A stretch of 64,000 nt of DNA from Halomonas nitroreducens (GCF_003966155.1 NZ_RXNS01000006.1:62001-126000); one strand, 5' to 3'; shown: positions 25,746 through 35,106, numbered from the stretch's first letter. Made by a program: numbers and translations. The notes: generated by a model not told the origin, from the letters alone.

Positions 25746-27200
25746 GTGTTGAGTCGACTGGCCAGTCCCGTTCGCCGTCTGCTGCCGACCAACGCCTTCG
25801 CCCGCGGGGTCGGGGTGCTGGTCGGTGGCACGGCCGGGGCGCAGCTGCTGATGCTGCTGGCGGCGCCGGTGCTGACGCGCCTCTATGGCCCGGATGACTT
25901 TGGCCTGCTGGCCGTCTTCACCGCCTGCCTGGCGCTGTTCACGGTGGTGGCGGCGGGGCGCTACGAACTGGCGATCCCGTTGCCCGAGGCCGACCACGAG
26001 GCGGCCTGCCTGGCGCTGCTCGGCATGGTGTGCGTGCTGCTGACGGCCGGACTCGCGCTGCTCGCGGTGCTGCTGTGGTCGGCGCCCCTCGCGGCCCTGC
26101 TGGGGGCACCGGGGCTCGTCGACTACCTCTGGCTGCTGCCGGTCGGGGTGGCGTTCGTGGGTAGCTACCAGGTGTTCAACAAGTGGGCAGTCAGGACCCA
26201 GCGGTTCTCCCATGTGGCCCGCACCCGCATCTGGCAGGCCCTTGGCACCCTGGGCATCCAGGTCGGCGCCTCGGGGCTGGGGCCGGTGGCCCTGCTCGGG
26301 GGCCAGGCGGTAGGGCAAGGGGTGGGGACCACCGGCCTGACCCTGGCGGCGCTTCGCCATCCGGCGTTCCGCCGCGTCTCGCTGGCCGGGATGGCCCGCC
26401 AGGCCTGGCGGCATCGGCGCTTTCCGCTCTACTCGACATGGACCGGCCTGTTCAACACCGGCAGCCTGCAGCTGGCCCCGATCGTCCTGGTCGCCCTGTT
26501 CGGGGCGCCGGTGGCCGGGCTCTATGCCCTGACCCTGCGCATCCTGACCATGCCCGTCAGCCTGGTCGGCAATGCCATCGGCAGCGTCTTCCTGGCCCAT
26601 GCGGCCCAGGCGCGGCGTGACGGGGAGCTGGCCGGCCTGGTCGGGGGCCTGCATCGCAAGCTGGCCATCCTCGGCATCCCGCCCCTGGTGGCGCTGATGG
26701 TCGTCGGCCCCGAGCTCTTCGCGGTGCTGTTCGGCGAGCAATGGCGCAAGGCCGGCCTGTATGCCCAGTGGATGCTGCCGTGGATCTACATCCAGTTCCA
26801 GTGGTCGCCGCTGTCCATGCTGGCGAGCGTGCTGGAGCTGCAGCGCGACGCCCTGGTGGCGCAGCTCGGCATGCTGGTGGCGCGCTTCGGGGTGCTGGTC
26901 GGGCTGTACCTCGCCGGGGCCGGCGCGGATACCGCCATCCTGGCCTTCTCGGTGACCAGCGCCCTGGTCTACCTGCTGCAGCAGGGCTGGTTCTTCCGCA
27001 AGGCAGGCCTGTCGCTGTGGCGCTGCGCGGCCGAGGAGCTGGGTCACCTGCTGATGTTCATCGTGCTGAGCCTGCCACTGGTACTGCCTTACCTGCAGGA
27101 GGCGCTGCCCCTGGCCGGCCTGCTGGCGGCCCTGGCGCCCCTGGCGGTCGCCTGGACCTGGTGGCGGCTCAGGCCCGGACGTGGAGGGAAGCATTCGTGA
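25746..27200 (+). CDS. wzx: Oligosaccharide flippase (Wzx type)
   Basis: Polytopic membrane protein of about 484 residues with 12 or so hydrophobic segments, starting ARGVGVLVGGTAGAQLLMLLAAP and TRLYGPDDFGLLAVF, the typical Wzx/MOP opening. It should flip the lipid-linked repeat unit to the periplasmic side. GGGAGG runs directly into an ATG at 25740, leaving no spacing; the GTG at 25746 has a 6-base spacing and is preferred, with the ATG as alternative. Its stop overlaps the GNAT gene start as GTGA. Confidence 0.88.
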   Translation: MLSRLASPVRRLLPTNAFARGVGVLVGGTAGAQLLMLLAAPVLTRLYGPDDFGLLAVFTACLALFTVVAAGRYELAIPLPEADHEAACLALLGMVCVLLTAGLALLAVLLWSAPLAALLGAPGLVDYLWLLPVGVAFVGSYQVFNKWAVRTQRFSHVARTRIWQALGTLGIQVGASGLGPVALLGGQAVGQGVGTTGLTLAALRHPAFRRVSLAGMARQAWRHRRFPLYSTWTGLFNTGSLQLAPIVLVALFGAPVAGLYALTLRILTMPVSLVGNAIGSVFLAHAAQARRDGELAGLVGGLHRKLAILGIPPLVALMVVGPELFAVLFGEQWRKAGLYAQWMLPWIYIQFQWSPLSMLASVLELQRDALVAQLGMLVARFGVLVGLYLAGAGADTAILAFSVTSALVYLLQQGWFFRKAGLSLWRCAAEELGHLLMFIVLSLPLVLPYLQEALPLAGLLAALAPLAVAWTWWRLRPGRGGKHS

Positions 27201-27781
27201 AACGATACCTCAATCGCCTTGGCGCCGCCGCGGGCGGCGGCGTCACCCTGGCCCACAACCTGATCGTCTCGCGGCGCCACTCGCCGATGCCGGCCCAGCA
27301 GGGCGCCGTGGCCGTCTACCGCGGCATGGCCGCCGACGAGTACGCCCAGGTCCTGGCCCTGTATGCCGACTTCCATCGCGGCCGTCGGCCCGACTGGCTG
27401 AAGCGCGCGCTGTGCCGGTTCGCCGGCGACCGGCTGGTGCTGGTCGCCGTGCTCGAGGAGCAGGCGGGCCCGCGCGTGGTGGGCATGGACCTCTTCTATG
27501 CCACGCCTCGGGATCGCCGCGAGGGCACCATCCACGAGGGCTTCATCGGCGTCCATCCCGAGGTGGCGGGCCGCGGCGTGGCCACGGCGCTTCGTGGGGC
27601 GGCGATCGCGCACTTTGCCGCCCAGGGCTATCGCGGGATCTCGACGCGCATTTCCCTCGACAACCCGGCCTCGCTGGCATCGGCGGCCCGGCAGGGCTTC
27701 ATGCCCCGGGAACGCTATCGCGACCCGGCCACGGGGTGCGAGCGGCAGTACCTGGTCCGCTGGCTCCGCGATGCTTACTGA
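27197..27781 (+). CDS. GNAT-family N-acetyltransferase in capsule cluster
   Basis: 194-residue GNAT protein. The acetyl-CoA binding region is IGVHPEVAGRGVATALRGAAIAHF, followed by STRISLDNPASLASAARQGF, typical of small-molecule or sugar N-acyltransferases. It starts with GTG at 27197, overlapping the flippase stop, with GGAGGG 8 bases upstream. Located inside the capsule operon, it probably modifies a sugar amine or a linked amino acid. The exact substrate is unknown. Confidence 0.82.
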   Translation: MKRYLNRLGAAAGGGVTLAHNLIVSRRHSPMPAQQGAVAVYRGMAADEYAQVLALYADFHRGRRPDWLKRALCRFAGDRLVLVAVLEEQAGPRVVGMDLFYATPRDRREGTIHEGFIGVHPEVAGRGVATALRGAAIAHFAAQGYRGISTRISLDNPASLASAARQGFMPRERYRDPATGCERQYLVRWLRDAY

Positions 27782-27796
27782 GTGAAAGGATTCCAC

Positions 27797-28723
27797 ATGC
27801 ACATTGATCCCCTGTTTCACCCCGGCTGGATCGAGTTCAACCAGCGTCGCTGGCAGCTCACCGCCGAGACGCTCGTGCTGGGGCCCGAGAAGGGAACGGG
27901 CTGGGAGCTGCAGACGGTGCTGTACCGCAATCGTCGCGGTCGCCTGGTCACGCCGCCGCGCAACCCCCACCTGCCGATCGACTTCCGCTGCGCCAGCGAC
28001 CGGCCTGCCGCGATCAATCGTCGCCGTCGCCTGGCGTTGACCCGGCTGGCGTCGGCGTTCCAGGAGCGGGGCCTGGGCGGCAGCCTCAGCCTGTCGGCCG
28101 AGGCCTGCGATGCGCGGCCCTTCGAGTGGGCGGGCATGGCGGCGCGGCCCCGCTTCACCTACCACCTGGAGATCGCCGAGCGGGAGGCGCGCATCGACCC
28201 CAGCGCGAGGAAGAAGGCCCGCAAGTGCCATCGCCTGGGCTACCGCTGCGAAGTCAGCGAGGACTATGCGGCCGTGGCGGAGTGCCTGGCCGGCCCCGAA
28301 TCACGCAAGGGCTTCGACTATCGCCTCGACGCGGCCGAGCTCGAGCGCCTGGCCGGCTTGCTGGGTCCCGACCATTTCGTCTGCTTCCTGGCGCGGGATG
28401 CCGAAGGGCGCCCCCAGGGCTGCCGGGTCTGCCTGTTCATGCCCGGTGGCCACGCCCTGGCCTGGTCGGCCGGCATGAAGACCCCGGCGCTCAAGGACGG
28501 CGTCAACAACCTGGTGGCCGAGTATGCCCTCGAGCACTTCGCCGCCCGGGAATGCCGGGTCTTCGACTTCATCGGCGCCAACATCCCCCCGGTGGCGGAA
28601 ATGAAGGAAGCCTGGGGCGGACGCCTGGTCTGCCACTACGCGATCAGTGAACGCGGCCCGCGCCACCTGGCTCGGGAAGCCTATGCCACGGCCAGCATGC
28701 TGCTGAAGAGGAACCACAAATGA
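27797..28723 (+). CDS. FemAB/GNAT-fold (Acetyltransf_6-like) protein
   Basis: 308-residue protein with a tandem-GNAT/FemAB-like build. The recognisable second half carries INPSARKKARKCHRLG-like basic helix, FVCFLARDAEGRPQGCRVCLF and ARECRVFDFIGANIPPVAEMKEAWGG, a pattern seen in polysaccharide-locus acyltransferases of this superfamily. Start at the ATG 27797 (AGGA 6 bases upstream); a GTG 15 bases earlier is less likely. Overlaps the deacetylase-like gene by four bases. It may transfer an acyl or aminoacyl group to the repeat unit; function not assigned. Confidence 0.6.
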   Translation: MHIDPLFHPGWIEFNQRRWQLTAETLVLGPEKGTGWELQTVLYRNRRGRLVTPPRNPHLPIDFRCASDRPAAINRRRRLALTRLASAFQERGLGGSLSLSAEACDARPFEWAGMAARPRFTYHLEIAEREARIDPSARKKARKCHRLGYRCEVSEDYAAVAECLAGPESRKGFDYRLDAAELERLAGLLGPDHFVCFLARDAEGRPQGCRVCLFMPGGHALAWSAGMKTPALKDGVNNLVAEYALEHFAARECRVFDFIGANIPPVAEMKEAWGGRLVCHYAISERGPRHLAREAYATASMLLKRNHK

Positions 28724-30174
28724 ACGAGATGCGCATCGCCGAACAGGGAGAGGCCACCGCAACGGCCCAGCGTGCCGCCAGCGCAGGGCCCCCGGTCCGC
28801 GACGCCCGTGTTGCCGGCGACCCGGCGGCCGGCGACCCGGTACTCCGCTGGCTGTCCCGGGTGCTGGTGGAACGCTATGGCCTGCCGGTCAGCCTGCGGC
28901 GAGAGGAGGCGGACCGCCTGTCGCTTCGCCTCGAGGGCGAGGCAGGGCGGATCCTCTTCGACCGCCGCCAGCCGGACTTCTTCCTGGTGGGGGCCGAGCT
29001 GCCCCACGGCCAGTGGGCGGCCGAGGCCGAGGGATTCCGGCCGCCGCTGGGCATGTCGCTGCCGGCCCCGGGCGACGCTGGCCTGCCCACGCCCCTGGTC
29101 GAGCAGGATGCCGAGGGCTGGGTCGTCCACTACGATATTCCGGGACTGACCTACTGGATGCTCAGCCGCCAGGAAGAGGTCGATGCCGAGGCCCGTGACC
29201 GACACGGCCGTTTCCCCGCCGGCGCCTCCCATGCCGGGCGATACGGCTACCTCGACCGTCCGGTCGTGGACGAGTGGCTCGACATCCTGGGCCAGGTCAT
29301 GCAGCGCCAATGGCCGGGGGTGGCGTTGCGCGAGCACCGCTTCACCACCCGGCCCACCCATGACGTGGACCGGCCCAGTCGGTACGGTTTCGCCGGCGAT
29401 GTCAGGTTGCTTCGGGTGATGGCCGGTGACACCCTGCGCCACCGGCGTCCCCAGGCACTGCTGCTCGGCCCCTGGGTGTGGTTGACCACCCGGCGGGCGC
29501 TGCACCCCCTCGATCCGCTGAACACCTTCGACTGGTTGATGGCCACCTCGGAGCGTCATGGCCTGACGAGCGCCTTCTACTTCATCTGCGGCCGCACCGA
29601 CCCGCGGATGGATGCCGACTACGAGCCCGAGCACCCGGCCATCCGCCACCTGCTCCGGCGCATCCATGCCCGTGGCCACGAGATCGGCCTGCATCCCAGC
29701 TATCACACCTACCGCAACCCCAAGGAACTGACCAACGAGGCCGAGCGGCTGCGTCGAGTATGCACCGAAGAGGGGATCGAGCAGGCGGCCTGGGGCGGGC
29801 GCATGCACTACCTGCGCTGGCATACCCCGCTGACCCTGCAGGGCTGGCAGCAGGCCGGCATGAGCTATGACAGCACCCTGGGCTATGCCGAGATGCCGGG
29901 GTTTCGCTGCGGGACCTGCTTCGAATACCCGGCCTTCGATCCGGTCAGGGGCGAGGCGCCAGGGCTGCGCATCCGTCCGTTGATCGCCATGGAATCGTCG
30001 GTGATCGGGGCGTCCTACCTCGGATTGGGGACCGGCGAGGCCGCCTTCGAGCGCTTCGTCACCCTCAAGTCCCGCTGTCGCGCGGTGGGGGGAAGCTTCA
30101 CTCTGCTCTGGCACAACTCCGAACTGGTCACCACCAAGCAGCGCGCGCTCTATGAGCGGGTGCTGGCGGCCTGA
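28720..30174 (+). CDS. Polysaccharide deacetylase-like protein
   Basis: 484-residue protein with an N-terminal domain of unknown function (residues about 35-200) and a C-terminal carbohydrate-esterase-4-like domain. Metal-site candidates are the Asp pair in TTRPTHDVDRPSRYG and the H-x5-H of GHEIGLHPSYHTY; a late LLWHNSE supplies a further His. No signal peptide or membrane segment is visible, so it should act in the cytoplasm on a lipid-linked or nucleotide sugar rather than on exported polymer. ATG overlaps the preceding stop. Similar proteins sit in many capsule loci; activity is inferred. Confidence 0.75.
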   Translation: MNEMRIAEQGEATATAQRAASAGPPVRDARVAGDPAAGDPVLRWLSRVLVERYGLPVSLRREEADRLSLRLEGEAGRILFDRRQPDFFLVGAELPHGQWAAEAEGFRPPLGMSLPAPGDAGLPTPLVEQDAEGWVVHYDIPGLTYWMLSRQEEVDAEARDRHGRFPAGASHAGRYGYLDRPVVDEWLDILGQVMQRQWPGVALREHRFTTRPTHDVDRPSRYGFAGDVRLLRVMAGDTLRHRRPQALLLGPWVWLTTRRALHPLDPLNTFDWLMATSERHGLTSAFYFICGRTDPRMDADYEPEHPAIRHLLRRIHARGHEIGLHPSYHTYRNPKELTNEAERLRRVCTEEGIEQAAWGGRMHYLRWHTPLTLQGWQQAGMSYDSTLGYAEMPGFRCGTCFEYPAFDPVRGEAPGLRIRPLIAMESSVIGASYLGLGTGEAAFERFVTLKSRCRAVGGSFTLLWHNSELVTTKQRALYERVLAA

Positions 30175-30188
30175 GGGGGAACCGGCGC

Positions 30189-31487
30189 GTGCTGTTGTCG
30201 TCCGATGCGCTCGCCGCCCGGCTCTCCGGGGCGGGCCTGCTGGTGCTCTATCCCGGCTACATGTTCTACCACACCCTGGTGGCCCTGGGCCTGATCCCGG
30301 CCTTCCTGGGGGGCATGTTCGGCCTGGTGACGGTGCTGCTGGCGGCCCTTTACCTGCCGCTGCTGCCCTACCTGCAGCGGGATCTGCTGCGCCTCGCGCC
30401 TGGCTATGCGCTGGGCGTTGCCGGCCTGCTCGGCTTCGTGCTGGTCTGGTCGGCCGCCGGCTATGTCACCGAGGGCGGCACGGCGATGCGCGTGGCCGCC
30501 ACCCAGTCGGTGGAGACGGTCGTGCTGTGGCTGGTGCTGTTCCTGCTGGCCTACCGCCTGCCGCTGGAGGCGCGCTGGCTGGTCGCCGGCATGTGGATCG
30601 CCCTGGCGATCACGGTGATCTACCTGGCCGTCTTCGTGGCCACCACGGGCCAGGTGATGTTCTTCGCCCGTGGGCTGGGCGAGTCCACCGAGGACGTCTC
30701 GACCTACCAGGGCTATGCCCGCAGTGCCCTGGTGATGCTGGTGTTCCTGATCGCGGTGTCGCGCTCGGCGTTGACCCGTGCTGCGGTAATCGGCCTGGGC
30801 AGCTTCGTCATGTTCCTGCTCGGTGCGCGCTCCGAACTCTACGGCTTTCTGCTGCTGGCCATGAGCCTGCTGATGCTCTGGTCGGGGATGAGCGCGCGCT
30901 ACCTGCTGATCCTGCTGGCCATCCTGGGCCTGGGGGTCGCCACGGTGGCGAGCCAGTTCGATGCCATCGCCGAGAGCCGTCAGTTCCAGGTGCTGAACCT
31001 GGCCGGCGACAGCTCCTGGCAGGCCCGTCAGCAGCTCGAACGTGCGGCGGTGGAGCAGCTCCTTGCCCATCCCCTGATCGGGGTGTTCGGCGGTCATGTC
31101 AGCGCCAGCGGCAGCGCCGGCGGCTATGCCCACAACGTGCTGTCGGCCTGGGTCAACTATGGCCTGCCAGGGTTTGTCCTCTACCTGGGCCTGACCCTGA
31201 CAGCCCTCTGCGGAGCGGCCTATCGCATGATCCTGTGTCGCGACCTGTCGGCCTGCTGGATCCTCGCCTTCAGCCTGAACGCGGTCTGCCTGCTGCTGAT
31301 GCTGATCGCCAAGCCGGTCTTCTGGCCCCTGCCGGCACTGGGCTGGGGGGGCTTCGCCAACGCCCTGGCCCGCAGCCGTCGGCTGCTCGACGACGACGCC
31401 CACGTCCCCGCGGGATGTGACGAGACCTCACAAGGAAGAGACAACCATGAAAGTGGCACACCTGACCTCCGCCCATCCGCGCCTTGA
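30189..31487 (+). CDS. wzy: O-antigen/capsule polymerase (Wzy type)
   Basis: 432-residue membrane protein with about ten transmembrane segments and a periplasmic loop after GARSELYGFLLLAMSLL. The late segment WQARQQLERAAVEQLLAHPLIGVFGGH ... GGYAHNVLSAWVNYGLPGFVLY resembles the O-antigen polymerase/ligase superfamily. It is therefore the best candidate for the Wzy that joins repeat units. GTG start at 30189 with AGGGGGA 8 bases upstream. The C-terminal tail overlaps the next gene by 41 bases, so the last 13 residues are encoded twice over. Confidence 0.8.
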   Translation: MLLSSDALAARLSGAGLLVLYPGYMFYHTLVALGLIPAFLGGMFGLVTVLLAALYLPLLPYLQRDLLRLAPGYALGVAGLLGFVLVWSAAGYVTEGGTAMRVAATQSVETVVLWLVLFLLAYRLPLEARWLVAGMWIALAITVIYLAVFVATTGQVMFFARGLGESTEDVSTYQGYARSALVMLVFLIAVSRSALTRAAVIGLGSFVMFLLGARSELYGFLLLAMSLLMLWSGMSARYLLILLAILGLGVATVASQFDAIAESRQFQVLNLAGDSSWQARQQLERAAVEQLLAHPLIGVFGGHVSASGSAGGYAHNVLSAWVNYGLPGFVLYLGLTLTALCGAAYRMILCRDLSACWILAFSLNAVCLLLMLIAKPVFWPLPALGWGGFANALARSRRLLDDDAHVPAGCDETSQGRDNHESGTPDLRPSAP

Positions 31488-32559
31488 TACCCGGATCTTC
31501 CACAAGCAGTGCCGGTCGCTTTCGGCGGCGGGGCACCGGGTCCACCTGGTGGTGGCCGACGGCAAGGGACAAGAGCAGCGCGACGGCGTCGACATCCTCG
31601 ATGCCGGCCAGCTGCCGGGACGCCTCAACCGCGTCCTGAGAACGACGCGCCGGGTCGAGCGCCTGGCCCGATCGCTGGATGCCGATGTCTACCACCTGCA
31701 TGACCCGGAGCTGCTGCCGGTGGGGCTGCGCCTCAAGCGCCAGGGCAAGAAGGTGATCTATGACGCCCACGAGGACCTGCCACGCCAGGTGCTGGCCAAG
31801 CACTACCTGAGTGCGCCGGCTCGCCGGGTGATGTCGCGGGCCGTGGAGGGCTACCAGCGCCATGCCTGCCGACGCTTCGACGCGGTCGTGGCCGCGACGC
31901 CCCATATCCGCGACCTGTTCGGCGCCTTCCATCCCCGCGCCGTGGACGTCAACAACTTCCCGTTGCGCGACGAGCTGGTCGCCGGTGAGGCGCCGCCGGC
32001 GACGCGGCCCGAGGCGGCCTCGGTGTGCTACGTGGGAAGCATCGGGTCGATCCGCGGCATTCGCGAGATCGTCAAGGCCATGGAGTGCCTGTCGTCACCG
32101 TGCCGTCTGCAACTGGCCGGGCGCTTCAGCGAGGCGAACGTCGAGCAGGAGGTCCAGGGGTATCCGGGGTGGTCCCGGGTCGACGCCCTGGGTCACCTCG
32201 ACAGGGCCGGCGTGCGGCGGGTCATGACCACCGCCACGGCGGGGCTGGTGACCCTGCATCCGGTGATCAACTACCTGGATGCCCTGCCGGTGAAGATGTT
32301 CGAGTACATGAGTGCCGGCCTGCCGGTGATCGCCTCCGACTTCCCGCTGTGGCGGGAAATCATCACCACCAGTGACTGCGGGCTCTGCGTCGACCCCCTC
32401 GACCCGTCGGCCATCGCCGAGGCCATCGATTACCTGCTGGCGCATCCCGAACGCGCCCGCGAGATGGGCGAGAACGGGCAGCGTGCGGTGGCGGAGCGCT
32501 TCAACTGGGCGCAGGAGGAACGAAAGCTCCTGGACACCTATCACGCGCTGTCCCGGTGA
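31447..32559 (+). CDS. Glycosyltransferase family 4 protein
   Basis: 370-residue GT-B glycosyltransferase. N-terminal acceptor domain starts KVAHLTSAHPRLDTRIFHKQCRSL; a YHLHDPELLPVGLRLK segment follows. The donor domain has SVCYVGSIGSIRGIREIVKAM and the nucleotide-sugar binding VKMFEYMSAGLPVIASDFPLWREII, with the acidic residue of the E-x7-E region (FEYMSAG). It should add one sugar to the lipid-linked repeat unit on the cytoplasmic face. ATG at 31447 with GGAAGAG upstream, inside the end of the polymerase gene. The sugar donor is unknown. Confidence 0.88.
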   Translation: MKVAHLTSAHPRLDTRIFHKQCRSLSAAGHRVHLVVADGKGQEQRDGVDILDAGQLPGRLNRVLRTTRRVERLARSLDADVYHLHDPELLPVGLRLKRQGKKVIYDAHEDLPRQVLAKHYLSAPARRVMSRAVEGYQRHACRRFDAVVAATPHIRDLFGAFHPRAVDVNNFPLRDELVAGEAPPATRPEAASVCYVGSIGSIRGIREIVKAMECLSSPCRLQLAGRFSEANVEQEVQGYPGWSRVDALGHLDRAGVRRVMTTATAGLVTLHPVINYLDALPVKMFEYMSAGLPVIASDFPLWREIITTSDCGLCVDPLDPSAIAEAIDYLLAHPERAREMGENGQRAVAERFNWAQEERKLLDTYHALSR

Positions 32560-32569
32560 GGAGCTACCC

Positions 32570-33817
32570 ATGAAGCATGTATGGATCCTCAATCACTACG
32601 CCAACCACCCCGGCGGCTCGGGGGGGATGCGGCACTACCAGCTCGCCCGTTACCTGCCGGCACATGGCTGGCAGGCGACCCTCATCGCGGCCAGCGTCGA
32701 GCACCCCAGTGGCCATCAGCGTCTCGCGCCCCGGGAGACACGTCGGCTGGAGCACTGTGACGACGTGCGTTTCCTGTGGCTCCGGACGCCGGGCTATCGC
32801 GGCAACGGCGGCGGCCGGATGAAGAACATGCTGCACTACAGCCTGCAGGCGCTGCGCCCCGGCCGCCTGCGGGACCTGCCGGCCCCGGACCTGATCATCG
32901 GCTCGAGCGTCCACCCCTTCGCCGCCCTGGCCGGCTGGTGGCTGGCTCGTCGCCACGGCGTGCCCTTCGTCTTCGAGGTGCGCGACCTCTGGCCCCAGAC
33001 GCTGATCGACATGGGACGCCTGGCCGAGGGCAGCCCGACCACTCGGGTGATGCGCGCCCTGGAAACCTTCCTCTACCGCCGGGCCCGACGGGTCTTGACG
33101 CTGCTGCCGCGGGCGGTGGACTACGTGGCGCCGCAGGGGGTACCCGCCGAGCGGGTGGTGTGGCTATCCAACGGCGTCGACCTCGACGACTACCCGGCGC
33201 CGGACACACCGGGGGCCCCGCCGGCCGAGTCGCCCCTCACCCTGATGTATTTCGGTTCCCACGGCGATGCCAATGGCCTGGACGTGCTCATCGACGCCAT
33301 GGGCCGGGTGCGGGACCGCCTGGCAGATGGCGGGCCCGCCATCCGGCTGCGCCTGATCGGAGACGGGGCGCTCAAGCCGGCGCTCAGGCGGCAGGCCGAG
33401 GCGCTGGGGCTCGACGGCCGCTGGGTGTCCTTCGAGGAGCCCGTGCCGCGGCGAGAGATCCCGGCCCTGGCCCGCGAGGCGGATGCCTTCGTGATCACCG
33501 TCCGCGACCTGCCACAGCTCTACCGCTTCGGCATCAGCATGAACAAGCTCTTCGACTACATGGCCGCCGCCCGCCCGGTGGTGATCGCCTCCGGGGCCGC
33601 CAACGACCCGGTGGCCGAGGCAGGGGCCGGGATCAGCGTGCCGCCGGAAGACCCTCAGGCGCTGGCCGAGGGCATCCTGGCCATGGCGCGCCTGTCGCCG
33701 GAGGAGCGGGCGCGGATGGGAGCGGCCGGACGTCGACATATGGAAGCAACCTACAGCTACAACATCCTCAGTGGCCGGCTGGCCGACGTCATGGATGAAG
33801 TCATGGAGGAGGCGTGA
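32570..33817 (+). CDS. Glycosyltransferase (WbuB-like, GT4)
   Basis: 415-residue GT-B glycosyltransferase of the WbuB type, which often transfers FucNAc or related N-acetylated sugars. The front reads VWILNHYANHPGGSGGMRHYQLARYL; then FVFEVRDLWPQTLIDMG and the donor-binding FGISMNKLFDYMAAARPVVIASG. Good Shine-Dalgarno (GAGGAG) before ATG 32570, 10 bases after the previous gene. Its stop overlaps the next start by one base (TGATG). The donor is not certain from sequence. Confidence 0.87.
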   Translation: MKHVWILNHYANHPGGSGGMRHYQLARYLPAHGWQATLIAASVEHPSGHQRLAPRETRRLEHCDDVRFLWLRTPGYRGNGGGRMKNMLHYSLQALRPGRLRDLPAPDLIIGSSVHPFAALAGWWLARRHGVPFVFEVRDLWPQTLIDMGRLAEGSPTTRVMRALETFLYRRARRVLTLLPRAVDYVAPQGVPAERVVWLSNGVDLDDYPAPDTPGAPPAESPLTLMYFGSHGDANGLDVLIDAMGRVRDRLADGGPAIRLRLIGDGALKPALRRQAEALGLDGRWVSFEEPVPRREIPALAREADAFVITVRDLPQLYRFGISMNKLFDYMAAARPVVIASGAANDPVAEAGAGISVPPEDPQALAEGILAMARLSPEERARMGAAGRRHMEATYSYNILSGRLADVMDEVMEEA

Positions 33818-34413
33818 TGAAAAGAGGGATGGACATCCTGGTGGCCCTGGTGGCCCTGATCCTGCTGTCGCCGCTGTTGCTCGTGGTGGCTCTGGTGGTG
33901 CGGCGTACCCTTGGCGCCCCGGTGCTCTTCCGCCAGATGCGCCCGGGGCGTCACGGCCGTCCCTTCCAGATGATCAAGTTCCGGACCATGCGCGATGCCG
34001 AGGATGCCCAGGGGCGGCCGCTGCCGGATGCACAGCGGTTGACGCCCTTCGGCGAGACGCTGCGGGCGACCAGCCTCGACGAGCTGCCCGAGCTGTGGAA
34101 CGTGCTCAAGGGCGACATGAGCCTGGTGGGGCCCAGGCCGCTGCTGATGGATTACCTGCCGCTCTACGACGCCGAGCAGTTCCGCCGCCACGAGGTGCGC
34201 CCCGGCGTAACCGGCTGGGCCCAGGTGAACGGCCGCAATGCCCTAAGCTGGGAAGAGAAGTTCGCCCTCGACGTGTGGTACGTCGATCACCGCTCGCTGT
34301 GGCTGGACTTGAAGATCCTGGCGATGACCGTCGCCAAGGTCTTCGCCCGGGAGGGCATCGCCCACGACGGCGAGGTGGCCATGCCGCGTTTCCAGGGAGC
34401 GAGAGATGACTAG
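33817..34413 (+). CDS. pglC: Initiating phosphoglycosyl transferase (PglC-like sugar transferase)
   Basis: 198-residue monotopic sugar-phosphate transferase with one N-terminal membrane hairpin (ILVALVALILLSPLLLVVALVV). It carries the catalytic PGT motifs: MIKFRTMRDAED, TSLDELPELWNVLKGDMSLVGPRPL (Asp-Glu dyad) and HEVRPGVTGWAQVNGRN. It should put the first sugar-1-phosphate on undecaprenyl phosphate. Because pglD-, pglE- and pglF-like genes follow, the sugar is probably UDP-N,N'-diacetylbacillosamine. The short form without the extra N-terminal domain matches PglC rather than WbaP. Confidence 0.88.
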   Translation: MKRGMDILVALVALILLSPLLLVVALVVRRTLGAPVLFRQMRPGRHGRPFQMIKFRTMRDAEDAQGRPLPDAQRLTPFGETLRATSLDELPELWNVLKGDMSLVGPRPLLMDYLPLYDAEQFRRHEVRPGVTGWAQVNGRNALSWEEKFALDVWYVDHRSLWLDLKILAMTVAKVFAREGIAHDGEVAMPRFQGARDD

Positions 34414-35104
34414 ACGGGGCGCCCTGGCGATTCTCGGGGCCAGCGGCCACGGCAAGGTGGTGGCGGATATCGCTGCCCACTGCGGCTGGCAGCGGCTCCT
34501 GTTCTACGACGATGCCTGGCCGGAACGGGACCGCCTGGCGCATTGGCCCGTGGTCGGGGATCTGGAGGTCTTGCTGAGCGATCTCGATGAGGTCGATGGC
34601 GTCGTCGTGGCGATCGGCGACAACGGCATCCGCCAGGCCAAGCTGGCGGCCCTGCAGACGGCGGGCGCGCCCCTGGTCTCGCTGGTCCACCCGCGGGCCT
34701 CGGTCAGTCCCCACGCCCGGCTGGCGGAAGGCTGCGTGGTGGCGGCCGGGGCGGTCATCAATGCCTTCGCCGCGCTGGGGCCGGGCTGCATCGTCAACAC
34801 TGCCGCGACGGTGGATCACGATTGCCGTCTGCAGGCCGGGGTGCACGTGGCACCGGGCGCCAACCTTTCGGGCAATGTCGCGGTCGATCGCGAGGCCTGG
34901 ATCGGCGTCGGGGCCGCGGTTCGCCAGGGCGTGACCATCGGGGCGCACGCCGTGATCGGTGCCGGCGCCGCGGTGGTGGACCATATCGACCCTCGACTGA
35001 CGGTGGTCGGCGTTCCGGCTCGGCCGCTGCGCTGCGAGAGCGGGGCGACGCCCGCCGGCGCTGTCCAGCCGCATCACCTTCAACCGGAATCACAAGGAAC
35101 CTAG
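34406..35104 (+). CDS. pglD: Sugar O/N-acetyltransferase (PglD/NeuD type)
   Basis: 232-residue acetyltransferase with an N-terminal Rossmann-like UDP-sugar domain (LAILGASGHGKVVADIA) and a C-terminal left-handed beta helix (VSPHARLAEGCVVAAGAVINAFAALG ... NTAATVDHDC ... IGVGAAVRQGVTIG). The catalytic His is likely in VDHDC. PglD acetylates the 4-amino group to complete UDP-diacetylbacillosamine. Overlaps pglC by 8 bases. The C-terminal tail is a short low-complexity extension. Confidence 0.87.
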   Translation: MTRRGALAILGASGHGKVVADIAAHCGWQRLLFYDDAWPERDRLAHWPVVGDLEVLLSDLDEVDGVVVAIGDNGIRQAKLAALQTAGAPLVSLVHPRASVSPHARLAEGCVVAAGAVINAFAALGPGCIVNTAATVDHDCRLQAGVHVAPGANLSGNVAVDREAWIGVGAAVRQGVTIGAHAVIGAGAAVVDHIDPRLTVVGVPARPLRCESGATPAGAVQPHHLQPESQGT

Positions 35105-35106
35105 CG

